Source of the DNA: Rhizobium sp. BK376
Lineage (GTDB): Bacteria; Pseudomonadota; Alphaproteobacteria; Rhizobiales; Rhizobiaceae
Assembly: GCF_004341625.1 (NCBI RefSeq)
Contig: NZ_SLZG01000018.1
Span: 41,459-105,458, forward strand
DNA length: 64,000 nt
Direction of reading: 5' to 3'
In this document: positions 1 through 8,695 of the stretch, in pieces
Numbering within the stretch: position 1 is the first letter of the stretch
Layout: the number at the start of each line of letters is the position of its first letter
Program-made: the position numbers and the translations under genes
Notes under the pieces: model-generated
The model's input: the letters and a program-made list of their open reading frames with translations, nothing else
Databases searched by the model: none
What the model was told of the DNA's origin: nothing

Positions 1-794
1 ACGGGGAAATCCTGAAGGCGATCGAGAGCGAGCTGGATCGTAGCCGGCACACTTTCATTCTCTCCAACCATTACGATTCAGTCGAAAAGCAGCGGACCTT
101 CATCGAGACCCTGCTGCAGCTCGGCGGCGACGGGGTCATCATGTCGCCGGCCATCGGCACGCCGATAGAGGACATGCAGATCGCCGAGGACAACGGCATG
201 CCAGCCATCCTGGTTGCACGTTCGATGGAAGGCATGGATTTCCCGACCTTTCGCGGCGACGACAGCTATGGCATCTCGCTTGCCACCAATCACTTGATCG
301 GCCTCGGACATCGCTCGATTGCTATGATCGGCGGCACCGACCAGACATCGACCGGCCGTGACCGTTACCAGGGCTATGTCAACGCGCTGCGCAAGGCGAA
401 TATCGAGGTCAATCCGGACCTGCGCATTCCCGGACCGCGGTCCAAGCAGGGCGGTTTCGAGGCTGCGGTGCATTTCCTCTCCCTGCCGCAGAAGCCGACC
501 GCCGCCGTCTGCTGGAACGATCTCGTCGCCATCGGCCTGATGAACGGCATTGCCCGCGCCGGTCTCGTACCGGGTAAGGATATTTCCGTCACCGGCTACG
601 ATGACCTGGAAGAAGCCGCGATCGCCACCCCGGCGTTGACGACCGTCTGGAACGGTCAGGCGGAGGTCGGAAGGCTTGCAGCGCGCGCGCTTCTTGATAG
701 GCTGGAAGGCAGCCACGAACCTGACGGTATCCATCTCATCAAGCCCGAGATGCGCATCCGCCAGTCGACGAGCCCTTACCGTCCGCGCACTTAA
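1..794 (+). CDS. LacI-family transcriptional regulator, 3' part only
   Basis: The frame is open from the left edge of the window (first full codon at position 3) to the stop at 794, so the N-terminal helix-turn-helix half lies outside. What is visible is the periplasmic-binding-protein-like ligand domain of LacI/PurR regulators: the stretch around GDDSYGISLATNHLIGLGH, then a conserved IGG segment, CWNDLVAIGLMNG, and the late GYDDLEEAAIATPALTTV block that is typical of the family close to the C-terminus. Such proteins bind a sugar or other small effector and release operator DNA. The 2-hydroxyacid dehydrogenase starts 25 bases downstream on the same strand, so the two are probably cotranscribed and the dehydrogenase may be a target. 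The effector cannot be read from the sequence. Family confidence is high, function within the family unknown. Confidence 0.9.
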   Translation, partial: GEILKAIESELDRSRHTFILSNHYDSVEKQRTFIETLLQLGGDGVIMSPAIGTPIEDMQIAEDNGMPAILVARSMEGMDFPTFRGDDSYGISLATNHLIGLGHRSIAMIGGTDQTSTGRDRYQGYVNALRKANIEVNPDLRIPGPRSKQGGFEAAVHFLSLPQKPTAAVCWNDLVAIGLMNGIARAGLVPGKDISVTGYDDLEEAAIATPALTTVWNGQAEVGRLAARALLDRLEGSHEPDGIHLIKPEMRIRQSTSPYRPRT

Positions 795-819
795 AGTCCT
801 GGTCCTTAAAGGAAAAATC

Positions 820-1782
820 ATGTCCGAAGCCCGTATTTCCGTCCTCGTTCCGGGGAAGATCCATCCACGCGTCCTCGAAAGGCTGCGTGATCGTTTCGAT
901 ATCGTGGCGGTCGAGAAGGGCGAACGGCCGCAGATCGATGCCGAGACAGCCAAGCGTATTCGCGGGATTGCGGTGGCCGGCAGCGTCAACGCCGCCTGGA
1001 TGGATGCTCTTCCCAATCTTGAGGTAATCGCCAATTTCGGCGTCGGCTATGACGGTGTCGATGTCGGGCATGCCGCATCGAAGGGCATTGTCGTGACGAA
1101 TACGCCCGACGTGCTCAATGACGAAGTCGCCGATACCGCCGTTGGCCTGCTGCTCAACACGGTGCGGCAATTGCCGCTTGCGGAGAAATGGCTGCGCGAT
1201 GGGCGCTGGGTGAAGGAAGGATCGTTTCCGCTGTCGCCGTTCTCGCTGAACGGCCGGCATGTCGGCATGTACGGCCTTGGCCGCATCGGCCAGGAGATCG
1301 CCAAGCGGCTGGAACCCTTCAAGGTGAAAATCTCCTATCACACGCGCACGCGCAATGCTGACGTTGCATATGACTATTTCCCGACGCTGCTCGACATGGC
1401 CAAGGCGGTCGACACAATCATTGCTATCGTTCCGAAGACGCCGCAGACGCATAAGGTGATCGATGCCGAGATCCTGGCTGCTCTCGGTCCGGAGGGCGTC
1501 ATGATCAATGTCGGTCGTGGTTGGTCGGTCGATGAAGAGGCGCTGATTGCGGCCTTGAGGGATGGGACGCTTGGCGCAGCCGGGCTCGATGTCTTTTACG
1601 AGGAACCGCACGTGCCGGCGGCTCTGATGGAGCTGCCGAATGCGGTTCTGTTGCCGCACGTCGCTTCCGCATCCGTGCCGACACGCAACGCCATGGCCGA
1701 CCTCGTGTCGGAGAACATCATCCAGTGGTTTGCCAAGGGCACCGCGGTCACGCCGGTGCCGGAGACGCCGCAGAAGCGCTGA
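820..1782 (+). CDS. D-2-hydroxyacid dehydrogenase (glyoxylate/hydroxypyruvate reductase-like)
   Basis: A 320-residue protein of the D-isomer specific 2-hydroxyacid dehydrogenase family, which reduces 2-keto acids with NAD(P)H in the cytoplasm. The start at 820 is chosen because AAAGGA lies six bases upstream; the same frame is open further upstream but that part overlaps the regulator gene. The nucleotide-binding motif GLGRIG follows NGRHVGMY near residue 140. The catalytic triad can be followed: Arg in NVGRG, Glu in DVFYEEP, His in LLPHVASAS. Length is normal for the family. The gene follows the LacI-type regulator closely, suggesting a small catabolic operon. Substrate is unresolved; glyoxylate, hydroxypyruvate or a sugar-derived keto acid are all possible. 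Confidence 0.88.
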   Translation: MSEARISVLVPGKIHPRVLERLRDRFDIVAVEKGERPQIDAETAKRIRGIAVAGSVNAAWMDALPNLEVIANFGVGYDGVDVGHAASKGIVVTNTPDVLNDEVADTAVGLLLNTVRQLPLAEKWLRDGRWVKEGSFPLSPFSLNGRHVGMYGLGRIGQEIAKRLEPFKVKISYHTRTRNADVAYDYFPTLLDMAKAVDTIIAIVPKTPQTHKVIDAEILAALGPEGVMINVGRGWSVDEEALIAALRDGTLGAAGLDVFYEEPHVPAALMELPNAVLLPHVASASVPTRNAMADLVSENIIQWFAKGTAVTPVPETPQKR

Positions 1783-1791
1783 GGCATTTAG

Positions 1792-1890
1792 GGCATCTCC
1801 GCTTTTCTTCCAACCGCGGAAATGCTCTATCCCTTTGATTTGACGCAATTCCGGATGCAAAACCGCATCACACTTTTACTGGAATTGCTC
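1792..1890 (+). repeat. Two-hairpin intergenic repeat, copy 1
   Basis: About 99 bases that align over their full length with 30464-30561. It has two stem-loop modules: CCGCTTTTCTTCCAACCGCGG with flanking GGCAT/ATGC, then GCAATTCC ... GGAATTGC enclosing a loop of about 28 bases. It lies just downstream of the dehydrogenase stop and between convergent genes. The composition resembles a repeat family I recall as common between genes in Rhizobium and Agrobacterium genomes. It may act as a transcript 3' end; it is not a protein-coding element. Confidence 0.75.
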
Positions 1891-1903
1891 TTGGGCAACG
1901 CGA

Positions 1904-2683
1904 TCAGGCGATCGCCTTTACCGGCATCGCCTGCATCTTTCCAGCCGCGTAGTCGCGCACGGCATCGCCAAAGGCGCTGAACAGCCGGTTGGAGGCGATA
2001 TCGGTCTCCGCCCAGTATTCCGGATGCCATTGTACGCCGACGGCGAAGGCTTTGGCGTCGATGACGGAGACGGCCTCGACGGTGCCGTCTTCCGCAACAG
2101 CCTCCACTTGCAGCCGCGGCGCCGTTTCGGCAATCGCCTGGCGGTGAAGGGTGTTGACGCGCACCTCACCGGCGCCGATGAAATTGGCGATGCAGGAGCC
2201 TTCCTTTACGAAGACGCTCTGGCGAATGGCATAGAGCGCATCGCGATCCGTGCCTTCAGGCCTACGGTGGTCGGAGCGGCCAGGGAGATCCTGGATCTCG
2301 CTGTCGAGAGAGCCGCCGAGCGCGACATTCAGTTCCTGTATGCCGCGACAGATTGCCAGAAGCGGGATGGCGCGATCGATCGCCCGCCGGATCAAGGGCA
2401 GGGACGTCGCGTCGCGTGCGGGGTCAAACGGGCCATCGGCCTCAGTTGCTTGCCTGCCGTAAAGCGAAGGGTGAACGTTGCTGGCCGAACCTGATATCAG
2501 CACGCCGTCGACCCGATCTAGAATGGCATCGATATCATAGCCTTCTTCCATGGCCGGCACGATCAGGGCCATCAGCCCGGACGCCTTGAGTGCGGCGTTC
2601 ACATATTGCTGCTGCACCGCATGCCAGGTTGCCCCGTCGATCGCCCTGATGTCGGCAGGAATGGCGATGATCGGCTTTGTCAT
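1904..2683 (-). CDS. Gamma-glutamyl-gamma-aminobutyrate hydrolase family protein (PuuD-like, peptidase C26)
   Basis: A class I glutamine-amidotransferase-fold hydrolase of 259 residues starting MTKPIIAIPADI. The start at 2683 is preferred over the upstream one at 2761 because TGGAG lies seven bases before it and because the family begins at this IAIP-type strand. The nucleophile Cys is in LLAICRGIQELNVALGG and the catalytic His in GVQWHPEYW, so the enzyme should be active. Relatives cleave gamma-glutamyl-GABA in putrescine degradation, but no other puu gene is nearby, so the substrate may be another gamma-glutamyl amide. It is divergent from the TRAP binding protein gene with roughly 300 bases between the starts. 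Confidence 0.85.
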   Translation of the reverse strand: MTKPIIAIPADIRAIDGATWHAVQQQYVNAALKASGLMALIVPAMEEGYDIDAILDRVDGVLISGSASNVHPSLYGRQATEADGPFDPARDATSLPLIRRAIDRAIPLLAICRGIQELNVALGGSLDSEIQDLPGRSDHRRPEGTDRDALYAIRQSVFVKEGSCIANFIGAGEVRVNTLHRQAIAETAPRLQVEAVAEDGTVEAVSVIDAKAFAVGVQWHPEYWAETDIASNRLFSAFGDAVRDYAAGKMQAMPVKAIA

Positions 2684-2979
2684 GAATGGCTCCAGTAAAA
2701 ATGCCAAAATTGTGCGTTCGTGTGAGAGCGCAGAATGAATATGGTGTCTATCACAACGCAATTCACGGCGCGCGCCATATTTCGGCGACCCGGAAAGGTT
2801 GCGATCGCAACGGTTCCTACCTGCACTACATGTCGTATCGATTGCAGCAGCATGATGGCCAAAAAGATTGGTGGGAGCAGAGCTTGAAAGAAAATGCGCG
2901 ACATGGTTAGCTCCTGCCGCCGCCGGGGTGCCCGGACAGACCGCTATGCCAGCGATACCAGCTATACGGGAGGTTTTTG

Positions 2980-4089
2980 ATGGATCGCCGTTCGTTCATC
3001 AGAAGGGCCGGCCTTATAGGCGCGGGCGCTGCGTCTTCTTCCGTTCTGGCAGCTCCGGCCATCGCGCAGGAAAATCCCAAGATCACCTGGAAGATGACGT
3101 CTTCCTTTCCGAAGACCCTCGATACGCTTTATGGCGGTATCGAGGACATCGCCAATCATGTCTCGGATGCGACGGGCGGCAATTTTACCATACAGACCTA
3201 CGAAGCCGGCGAAATCGTTCCTGCGCTTCAGGCGGTGGATGCCGTCAGCGCCGGGACCGTCGATGCGGCCCATACCTGCTCCTATTATTTCTGGAACAAG
3301 GATCCGACCTACGCGATCGGCACCGCCATCCCGTTCGGATTGAATGCCCGTCTGTCGAATGGCTGGTTCTATCAGGGCGACGGCAACAAGCTGATGAACG
3401 AATTCTTTGCCACGCAGGGCATGTACGGTCTGCCGGCGGGCAATACCGGCGCCCAGATGGGCGGCTGGTTCCGCAAGGAAATCAATACGCTGGACGATCT
3501 GAAGGGCCTGAAGATGCGCATCGCCGGGCTTGCCGGCAGCGTGATGCAGAAAGTTGGCGTCGTGCCGCAGCAGCAGATCGCCATCGGCGACGTCTATGCG
3601 GCGCTCGACAAGGGAACGATCGATGCCGCGGAATGGGTCGGCCCTTATGACGACCTGAAACTCGGGTTCCAGAAGGTCGCGAAGTTCTACTATTATCCCG
3701 GCTGGTGGGAGGGCGGAGCCGTCGTCCACGCCTTCTTCAACCTGGAAAAATGGAACGGCCTGCCGAAGAATTACCAGACGATCCTCAGCGATGCCTGCGC
3801 CTTCGCCAACACGAATATGCTGGCGAAATACGATGTGAGGAATCCGCAGGCGCTGAAGCAGATCGTGCAGGACGGCGCAACGCTCCGTCCCTTCAGCCAG
3901 GAGATCATGGAAGCCTGTTTCCAGGCCTCCATGGGCATCTATGCCGACCTCTCGAAGTCCAATGACTACTTCAAGAGGATCTACGAGGATCAGGTGGCCT
4001 ATAAGAAGGACGCCTATCTCTGGATGCAGCTGTCGGAATACACGTTCGATACCTTCATGATGATCCAGCAGCGCGCGGGGAAGCTCTAG
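2980..4089 (+). CDS. TRAP transporter solute-binding protein, DctP family, TakP-like
   Basis: A 369-residue exported binding protein. The N-terminus DRRSFIRRAG followed by a hydrophobic stretch and APAIAQ is a Tat-type signal peptide with a likely cleavage after AIAQ. ATG at 2980 has GGGAGG six bases upstream; the TTG just before it is not needed. The mature part closely resembles the Rhodobacter 2-oxo acid binding protein TakP as I remember it, including SFPK near the start, GGWFRKEINT, EWVGPYDD and YYPGWWEGG. It should therefore bind 2-oxo acids such as pyruvate or related carboxylates in the periplasm. The DctQ and DctM membrane subunits normally encoded beside it are absent; the flanking genes are a hydrolase and a lipoprotein, so the permease must be elsewhere or be shared. 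Confidence 0.9.
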   Translation: MDRRSFIRRAGLIGAGAASSSVLAAPAIAQENPKITWKMTSSFPKTLDTLYGGIEDIANHVSDATGGNFTIQTYEAGEIVPALQAVDAVSAGTVDAAHTCSYYFWNKDPTYAIGTAIPFGLNARLSNGWFYQGDGNKLMNEFFATQGMYGLPAGNTGAQMGGWFRKEINTLDDLKGLKMRIAGLAGSVMQKVGVVPQQQIAIGDVYAALDKGTIDAAEWVGPYDDLKLGFQKVAKFYYYPGWWEGGAVVHAFFNLEKWNGLPKNYQTILSDACAFANTNMLAKYDVRNPQALKQIVQDGATLRPFSQEIMEACFQASMGIYADLSKSNDYFKRIYEDQVAYKKDAYLWMQLSEYTFDTFMMIQQRAGKL

Positions 4090-4167
4090 GCGTTCAAGCG
4101 CGCATGTATCCGAGCATGTTTACGATTCACCCTGCATCAGCGTTGCTGGATCGACATTCGATCCCTG

Positions 4168-4764
4168 TTAGCGACAACCCGATTTTTCCTTTTCGCACCC
4201 GATCCTGTTCATGGTCACACTGACAGGGCGATAGCTGTAATCATGCTTTTTCTTGTCTGTCGCCGCGTCGATCAACGCGACGGCGACAATGCTGACGAGA
4301 CCGTTGTTGCTCGCCGCATCGAGCCGTTCTGCGGATGTCTTGTCATAGGGCTGAACGCTCGCGAAACCGGTCTTGTAGCCAGGTGCCTGACAGTGGACGG
4401 ATACGGGGCGTGAAGCATAGCCGTAGTCCGGGACCTTGATTTCAGCCGGCGTTTTGATTGAGGCACGATATCCTTCGCTTTCCAAAGCGCAATCAATGCC
4501 TTCCAGTTCGGTTTGGCTGGTGAATTGCCCATCCGATTTGGCTACAATTCCGTAGGTGCGCACTGTTACGATCTTTTGTCCTTTGAGCGGCGGAATGTCC
4601 TCTCCGGCAGCGCGCTGTGGCGCCAAGGCGTCGCCATATTGCACGCCTTTTGCTGTCGGCACGACAGAGACGCTCATCGAGATTGGCTTTGCGGTCTGGC
4701 ATCCTGCCAGCCCTGCGACCAAGAGGAGGGAAATCATGTGTAGGCGAGGCAAGGCATACATCAT
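4168..4764 (-). CDS. Hypothetical lipoprotein
   Basis: A 198-residue protein that I do not recognise. It begins with a short basic region, a hydrophobic segment and the lipobox LAGC near residue 22, so it is predicted to be a membrane-anchored lipoprotein. ATG codons at 4764 and 4761 are both possible, with AGGA a few bases upstream. The rest has paired cysteines (DCALES, VHCQAPG, IGCEKEKSGC) and strand-rich composition with no known motif. It is convergent with the TRAP binding protein gene, with only about 80 bases between stops. Confidence 0.6.
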   Translation of the reverse strand: MMYALPRLHMISLLLVAGLAGCQTAKPISMSVSVVPTAKGVQYGDALAPQRAAGEDIPPLKGQKIVTVRTYGIVAKSDGQFTSQTELEGIDCALESEGYRASIKTPAEIKVPDYGYASRPVSVHCQAPGYKTGFASVQPYDKTSAERLDAASNNGLVSIVAVALIDAATDKKKHDYSYRPVSVTMNRIGCEKEKSGCR

Positions 4765-5110
4765 CTGGTCCTAACAGGAGAGGGCGTAAATCAAAATCGC
4801 CGACAGGGGCGTCGGTGTGCTGGTTTGGGGCAGGGCGGATTTGGAAAAATGACGGGGTTTGAAGAAAAGTGGCGGGGACGATGGGTTGTTCTGAGACGTC
4901 GAATATCTATCCCTTTGCAACCGGCGAGTCATTATTGTAATCGGAAGTAGAGTTACTGTAACGTAAACACAATAAGGGGGTGCAAAAATTCACTCAATTT
5001 GGGACCAAATGGGTGATATACTTGGAAAATTCGACCAAATCGCTCTTAATTGCGCAATCAATTTTTAAATGGTTTGAATTACCGTGCCTGCCGCATAAGG
5101 GGGACTCTGG
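4765..5110. other. Intergenic region with divergent promoters
   Basis: About 346 bases without a gene, between the minus-strand lipoprotein and the plus-strand GGDEF-EAL gene. The right half is AT-rich. It holds a short palindrome GTTACTGTAAC (4952-4962) and the motif TTTGGGACCAAAT (4998-5010), part of which recurs in front of the second GGDEF-EAL gene. No sigma-70 promoter is clear enough to annotate. Confidence 0.5.
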
Positions 5111-7426
5111 ATGAAGCCTCAAAGCCCGAACGCGGTACCGACGGATGTTTATCTGTCGTTCGTGAGTTCGCTCTTTGGAAATCGCAACACGTTGTTCACG
5201 GGCATGACCGTTCAGGTCCTGACCTATCTCGTCGTGTACGCAAAATCCGGCGCCAATTTCTATCTCTATCTCTCGGCCCTCTTTGTCGCGGTCTGCATCT
5301 TTCGCGTCTATTGGTTTCAGCGGTTCGATGCGACGGACAAGTCCAAGCTGACACGTGAGGACATTGCCCGCTGGGAGAGGCTCTACCTCTATGGCGGCGT
5401 TTCGACGACGACGCTGCTTGGTATTGGCAGCGGTTACGCCATCCTCGTGCTGCAGGACTTTTTTGCGGAGATCGCGTGTATCGCGGTCACGCTTGCCTCG
5501 ATGGTTTCGGTTGTCGGCCGCAATTATGGGTCACCCAAGGCGGTCAATCTCCAGACAATTTCAGCGTCGCTGCCGATCAGCCTCGGGTTCCTGCTGCTCA
5601 GGGACCCCTATATGGTTATCCTGTCGCTGACGCTTATTCCGTTCGTGTTGACGACGCGTTCCATGGCCAATGGCGTGCGCGAATTCCTCTACAAGAACGT
5701 CATTGCCTCGCGCGAGATATCGCTGATTGCCGACCGGTTCGATACCGCGCTCAACAATATGACGCACGGCCTGTTCATGCTGGATGCCGACAACCGCATC
5801 CTCGTCGTCAACCGCAAGGCCTGCGAGCTTCTGCATCTGACCAACCAGGATCAGCTCAAGGATTGCGAGCTCGATGTCGTGCTGCGCTACGGCGTGCGCA
5901 ATGCGTTCATCGACGGTTCGCTGCCGAGCCTCATCCAGCGGCAGCTGGCGCAGCTGGTCGACGGATCGCTGTCGCGCACACTGATCCAGTTCAACGAAGA
6001 TCTCTTCCTTGAATTTTCGGCAAGCCGCCGTGACGATGGCGTCGTCATCCTTATTTTCGAGGACGTCACGGGCCGCATTCGCGCCGAGCGCAAGATCATG
6101 CACATGGTGCGGTTCGATCCGCTGACGGGCCTGCCGAACCGGGAATATTTCGTCGATCTCGTCAAGGAGAACCTGTCTGCCCGCAGGCGGCCCGGCAAGA
6201 TCGGGATCATGGTCATCGACGTCGACGACTTCAAGCATGTCAATGACATGAAGGGTCACGTGGTGGGCGACCGCGTTCTGGTGAAGATCGCAGGACGGCT
6301 GAAGGAAGAGGCAGGCTCAACCGCGCTCGTCGCCCGGCTCGTCGGCGACCAGTTCGTCCTGTTCTTCCCGAACGAGGACGATGCTGCGGATCTCGACGGC
6401 CGGATTCGGAGCCTGCATGCTGCCATGGCCGGCGCCTATGAGGTGGACGACAACACGTTCCGCGTTTCCTTCAGCAGCGGCTATGTCACCATCGACAGCC
6501 GCGAATTCCGTCCCGAGGAATGGCAGATCAAGGCTGATCTCGCGCTCTTCGAGGCGAAGTCGCGGATGAAGGGTGGCTGCTCGGCCTTCGAACAGGAAAT
6601 GGACGCCCGCTATCTCGACCGGCAGAAGCTCAAGGACGATCTGCGACTGGCGATCGAGACCGGCAAGCTGCACGCCGTCTACCAGCCGATGTTTACGCCC
6701 GATGGCACGAAGATCGATTGCTGCGAAGCGCTGGTGCGCTGGGTGCATCCGGAAAAGGGTTCGATCCCGCCGAACGTCTTCGTGCAGATCGCCGAAGAGA
6801 TGGGGATCGTTGCCGGCATCACGAAATACATGATCAACCAGGCCTGCCGCGATTGTGCGAGCTGGCCGGCGCCGCTATCCGTGTCGGTCAACCTTTCCGC
6901 ACAGGATCTGCGAAACACCGACATCATCGCAGTCGTTGCCGATGCGCTGGCAACCTCGGGCCTTACGGCCTCGCGGCTCCACATCGAGGTAACGGAAAGC
7001 TGCCTCGTCGACGAGTTCTCGACAGTTCGCGCCATCCTGTCCGATCTGCGCTCTCGTGGCATCACGATCGCGATCGACGATTTCGGCACGGGTTTCTCCA
7101 GCCTCAGCTATCTGGACTCGCTGCCGATCGACATCGTCAAGATCGACCGGTCCTTCGTCAACGACATCGTCGAGGATACGCGGCGCTTCAAGCTGCTGCG
7201 CGGCATCGTCAATCTCTCGCGCGAGCTGTCCCTGGAAATCGTCGTGGAAGGTGTCGAGACACGCGATCAGTTGATGCTGATAAACAAGCATCAGTGCGCC
7301 GACTACATTCAGGGCTACGTCTTCTCTACGCCCGTTTCCACCGAGAGCATCCTCGAAATGGTCGACGGCCTTGCCAAGAAGCAATCTGCAAAGCAATCCG
7401 TGCGTAGCGGCAAGAACGTCGCCTAA
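5111..7426 (+). CDS. Membrane-anchored GGDEF-EAL protein, probable c-di-GMP phosphodiesterase
   Basis: A 771-residue protein with about five hydrophobic segments in the first 190 residues, a PAS-like region around 200-320 (MTHGLFMLDADNRILVVN), a GGDEF domain from DPLTGLPNRE near residue 335, and an EAL domain from about residue 510. The signature loop of the cyclase reads LVGDQF instead of GGDEF, so cyclase activity is probably lost and the domain may instead bind GTP or regulate. The EAL domain is intact: CEALVRW near residue 539, DDFGTGFSSLSYL, VKIDRSF and VVEGVET. Expected activity is hydrolysis of cyclic di-GMP at the inner membrane in response to an unknown signal. AAGGGGG lies seven bases before the ATG. 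It is monocistronic, with the FeeM-like gene 234 bases downstream. Confidence 0.9.
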   Translation: MKPQSPNAVPTDVYLSFVSSLFGNRNTLFTGMTVQVLTYLVVYAKSGANFYLYLSALFVAVCIFRVYWFQRFDATDKSKLTREDIARWERLYLYGGVSTTTLLGIGSGYAILVLQDFFAEIACIAVTLASMVSVVGRNYGSPKAVNLQTISASLPISLGFLLLRDPYMVILSLTLIPFVLTTRSMANGVREFLYKNVIASREISLIADRFDTALNNMTHGLFMLDADNRILVVNRKACELLHLTNQDQLKDCELDVVLRYGVRNAFIDGSLPSLIQRQLAQLVDGSLSRTLIQFNEDLFLEFSASRRDDGVVILIFEDVTGRIRAERKIMHMVRFDPLTGLPNREYFVDLVKENLSARRRPGKIGIMVIDVDDFKHVNDMKGHVVGDRVLVKIAGRLKEEAGSTALVARLVGDQFVLFFPNEDDAADLDGRIRSLHAAMAGAYEVDDNTFRVSFSSGYVTIDSREFRPEEWQIKADLALFEAKSRMKGGCSAFEQEMDARYLDRQKLKDDLRLAIETGKLHAVYQPMFTPDGTKIDCCEALVRWVHPEKGSIPPNVFVQIAEEMGIVAGITKYMINQACRDCASWPAPLSVSVNLSAQDLRNTDIIAVVADALATSGLTASRLHIEVTESCLVDEFSTVRAILSDLRSRGITIAIDDFGTGFSSLSYLDSLPIDIVKIDRSFVNDIVEDTRRFKLLRGIVNLSRELSLEIVVEGVETRDQLMLINKHQCADYIQGYVFSTPVSTESILEMVDGLAKKQSAKQSVRSGKNVA

Positions 7427-7644
7427 TGTGAGATTTTCGAGCCGTTCGTTCGGGCCGGAGGCCTCGACGACGAACGGACACCCGGATGCGCATCGGCCGT
7501 TAGTGGCCCGAATCTCTGTTTCAAGTTGATTATTCTGATCCGCGGGCGACAAAAAAATCGCGCGGGAGTAGCCCTGTTAACCTTAATATAATTCTTATTA
7601 TTCAAGTTTTATTCAAATCTTGCGAAGGGCCTAGCCCTGAAGCA

Positions 7645-7660
7645 TTAATGATCCGTTAAC
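7645..7660 (+). promoter_or_regulatory. CtrA-type binding site
   Basis: TTAA, seven bases, then TTAAC, a full match to the alphaproteobacterial CtrA consensus TTAA-N7-TTAAC. It ends one base before the ATG at 7661. This is either a repressing position over the start region, or a sign that the true start codon is the ATG at 7676. The match is to a nine-base pattern, so about half a chance match per 64 kb is expected; the position in an AT-rich promoter region raises its weight. Confidence 0.5.
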
Positions 7661-8431
7661 ATGGATATGTGGATCATGCTCTCGGATATCTTTCACAACA
7701 GCTTCTCAAAAAAGCTTCTTCAGATTTTGGATCGCGTCGAATATCGGCGTGTTGAAAGCAGCGAGGACCTGGAAGAGGTTGGCCGCATTCGTTACCGCGC
7801 CTACAAGATGGCGGACATCCTGCCGCTCTCAGGCTCAAAGCTGATCGATGACAGCGATTTCGATGATCACGCTTATGTCTTTGGCGTCTACTTCTACGAG
7901 CGGTTGATCAGCACCGTTCGCATCCATCATGTCACGCCCGAGCATCGCGTCAGTTCGACCCGCGACATTTATCCGGCTGAGATCGATCAGTTCCTGGATG
8001 CGGGCATGAGCCTGATTGATCCCGTCCGTTTTGCGGCCGATCCGGAAATCATCGGTGAAATGCCTTCGCTTCCCTATCTGACGCTGAGAATTGCCTCGAT
8101 GGCTGCCGACTATTTCGATGCCGACCGCGTCCTGCAATTGGTCAGCCCGCAGCACGCGTCTTTCTATCGCCGCGTCTTCTATGCCGATACCATCGTTCCG
8201 GCGAAGAGCAATGTCGGCAAGTACAATATCGATCTGACGCTAATGGCAACGCGGACAAGAGATGTCAGGCAGAACCTCTACAAGCGTTTCCCGTTCTTCG
8301 TCTCGGAACCCTATGAACGGCGGATGATGTTCTCGCGCGACACCAACCTGGGTCCGGCGCCACTGACCATTCTTCCGACGGCACGCCATGCTGCTCGTGG
8401 CCAGATGGAGCCTGAACGCCGGCTGGGTTGA
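7661..8431 (+). CDS. FeeM-like N-acyl amino acid synthase / acyl-homoserine-lactone-synthase-fold acyltransferase
   Basis: A 256-residue protein with the GNAT-related fold shared by FeeM (N-acyl amino acid synthase) and LuxI-type autoinducer synthases. The visible core runs from YRRVESSEDLEEVGRIRYRAY, through a DDHAYVFGVYFYERLISTVRIHHV strand-loop-strand region, to the late block HASFYRRVFYADTIVP and YNIDLTLMAT. Such enzymes transfer a long acyl chain, usually from acyl-ACP, to an amine. In-frame ATG codons at 7661, 7667 and 7676 compete and none has a strong ribosome site; the CtrA-type box ending at 7660 makes 7676 attractive. A stem-loop terminator follows directly, so the gene is probably monocistronic. 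The acceptor amine is unknown. Confidence 0.62.
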   Translation: MDMWIMLSDIFHNSFSKKLLQILDRVEYRRVESSEDLEEVGRIRYRAYKMADILPLSGSKLIDDSDFDDHAYVFGVYFYERLISTVRIHHVTPEHRVSSTRDIYPAEIDQFLDAGMSLIDPVRFAADPEIIGEMPSLPYLTLRIASMAADYFDADRVLQLVSPQHASFYRRVFYADTIVPAKSNVGKYNIDLTLMATRTRDVRQNLYKRFPFFVSEPYERRMMFSRDTNLGPAPLTILPTARHAARGQMEPERRLG

Positions 8432-8437
8432 ACAATG

Positions 8438-8467
8438 TTTGATCCGGGGCGCTGATCCCGGATCAAA
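8438..8467 (+). terminator. Strong stem-loop after the FeeM-like gene
   Basis: TTTGATCCGGG and CCCGGATCAAA form an 11-base-pair perfect stem with an eight-base loop, starting seven bases after the stop codon and followed by CCTTT. The U-tract is short, so termination efficiency is uncertain. Confidence 0.7.
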
Positions 8468-8695
8468 CCTTTGGCCGCACGCCTGCGGCATTGTCGTGGA
8501 TTGCATTTTTCCCCGCTTTGTGTAAGGCCTCAATTGAGGAAATTGCCCTGCTTTGCAGCGGGTGTTACGAGGGGCTCGGGACGTCTTTCCCAATCCGTAA
8601 CGCTGGCCGCAACCTGGGGCGATTTAGGGATATGGGTTCTGCTGGGAGGCCGTTTGAAGGTCGATTGCAGCGGACCGTTCAAGGGGAGATCGTCT

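Noticed and set aside
739..1860. Open frame of 373 codons on the minus strand over the dehydrogenase
   Set aside because: Antisense shadow; the plus-strand gene has all catalytic residues.
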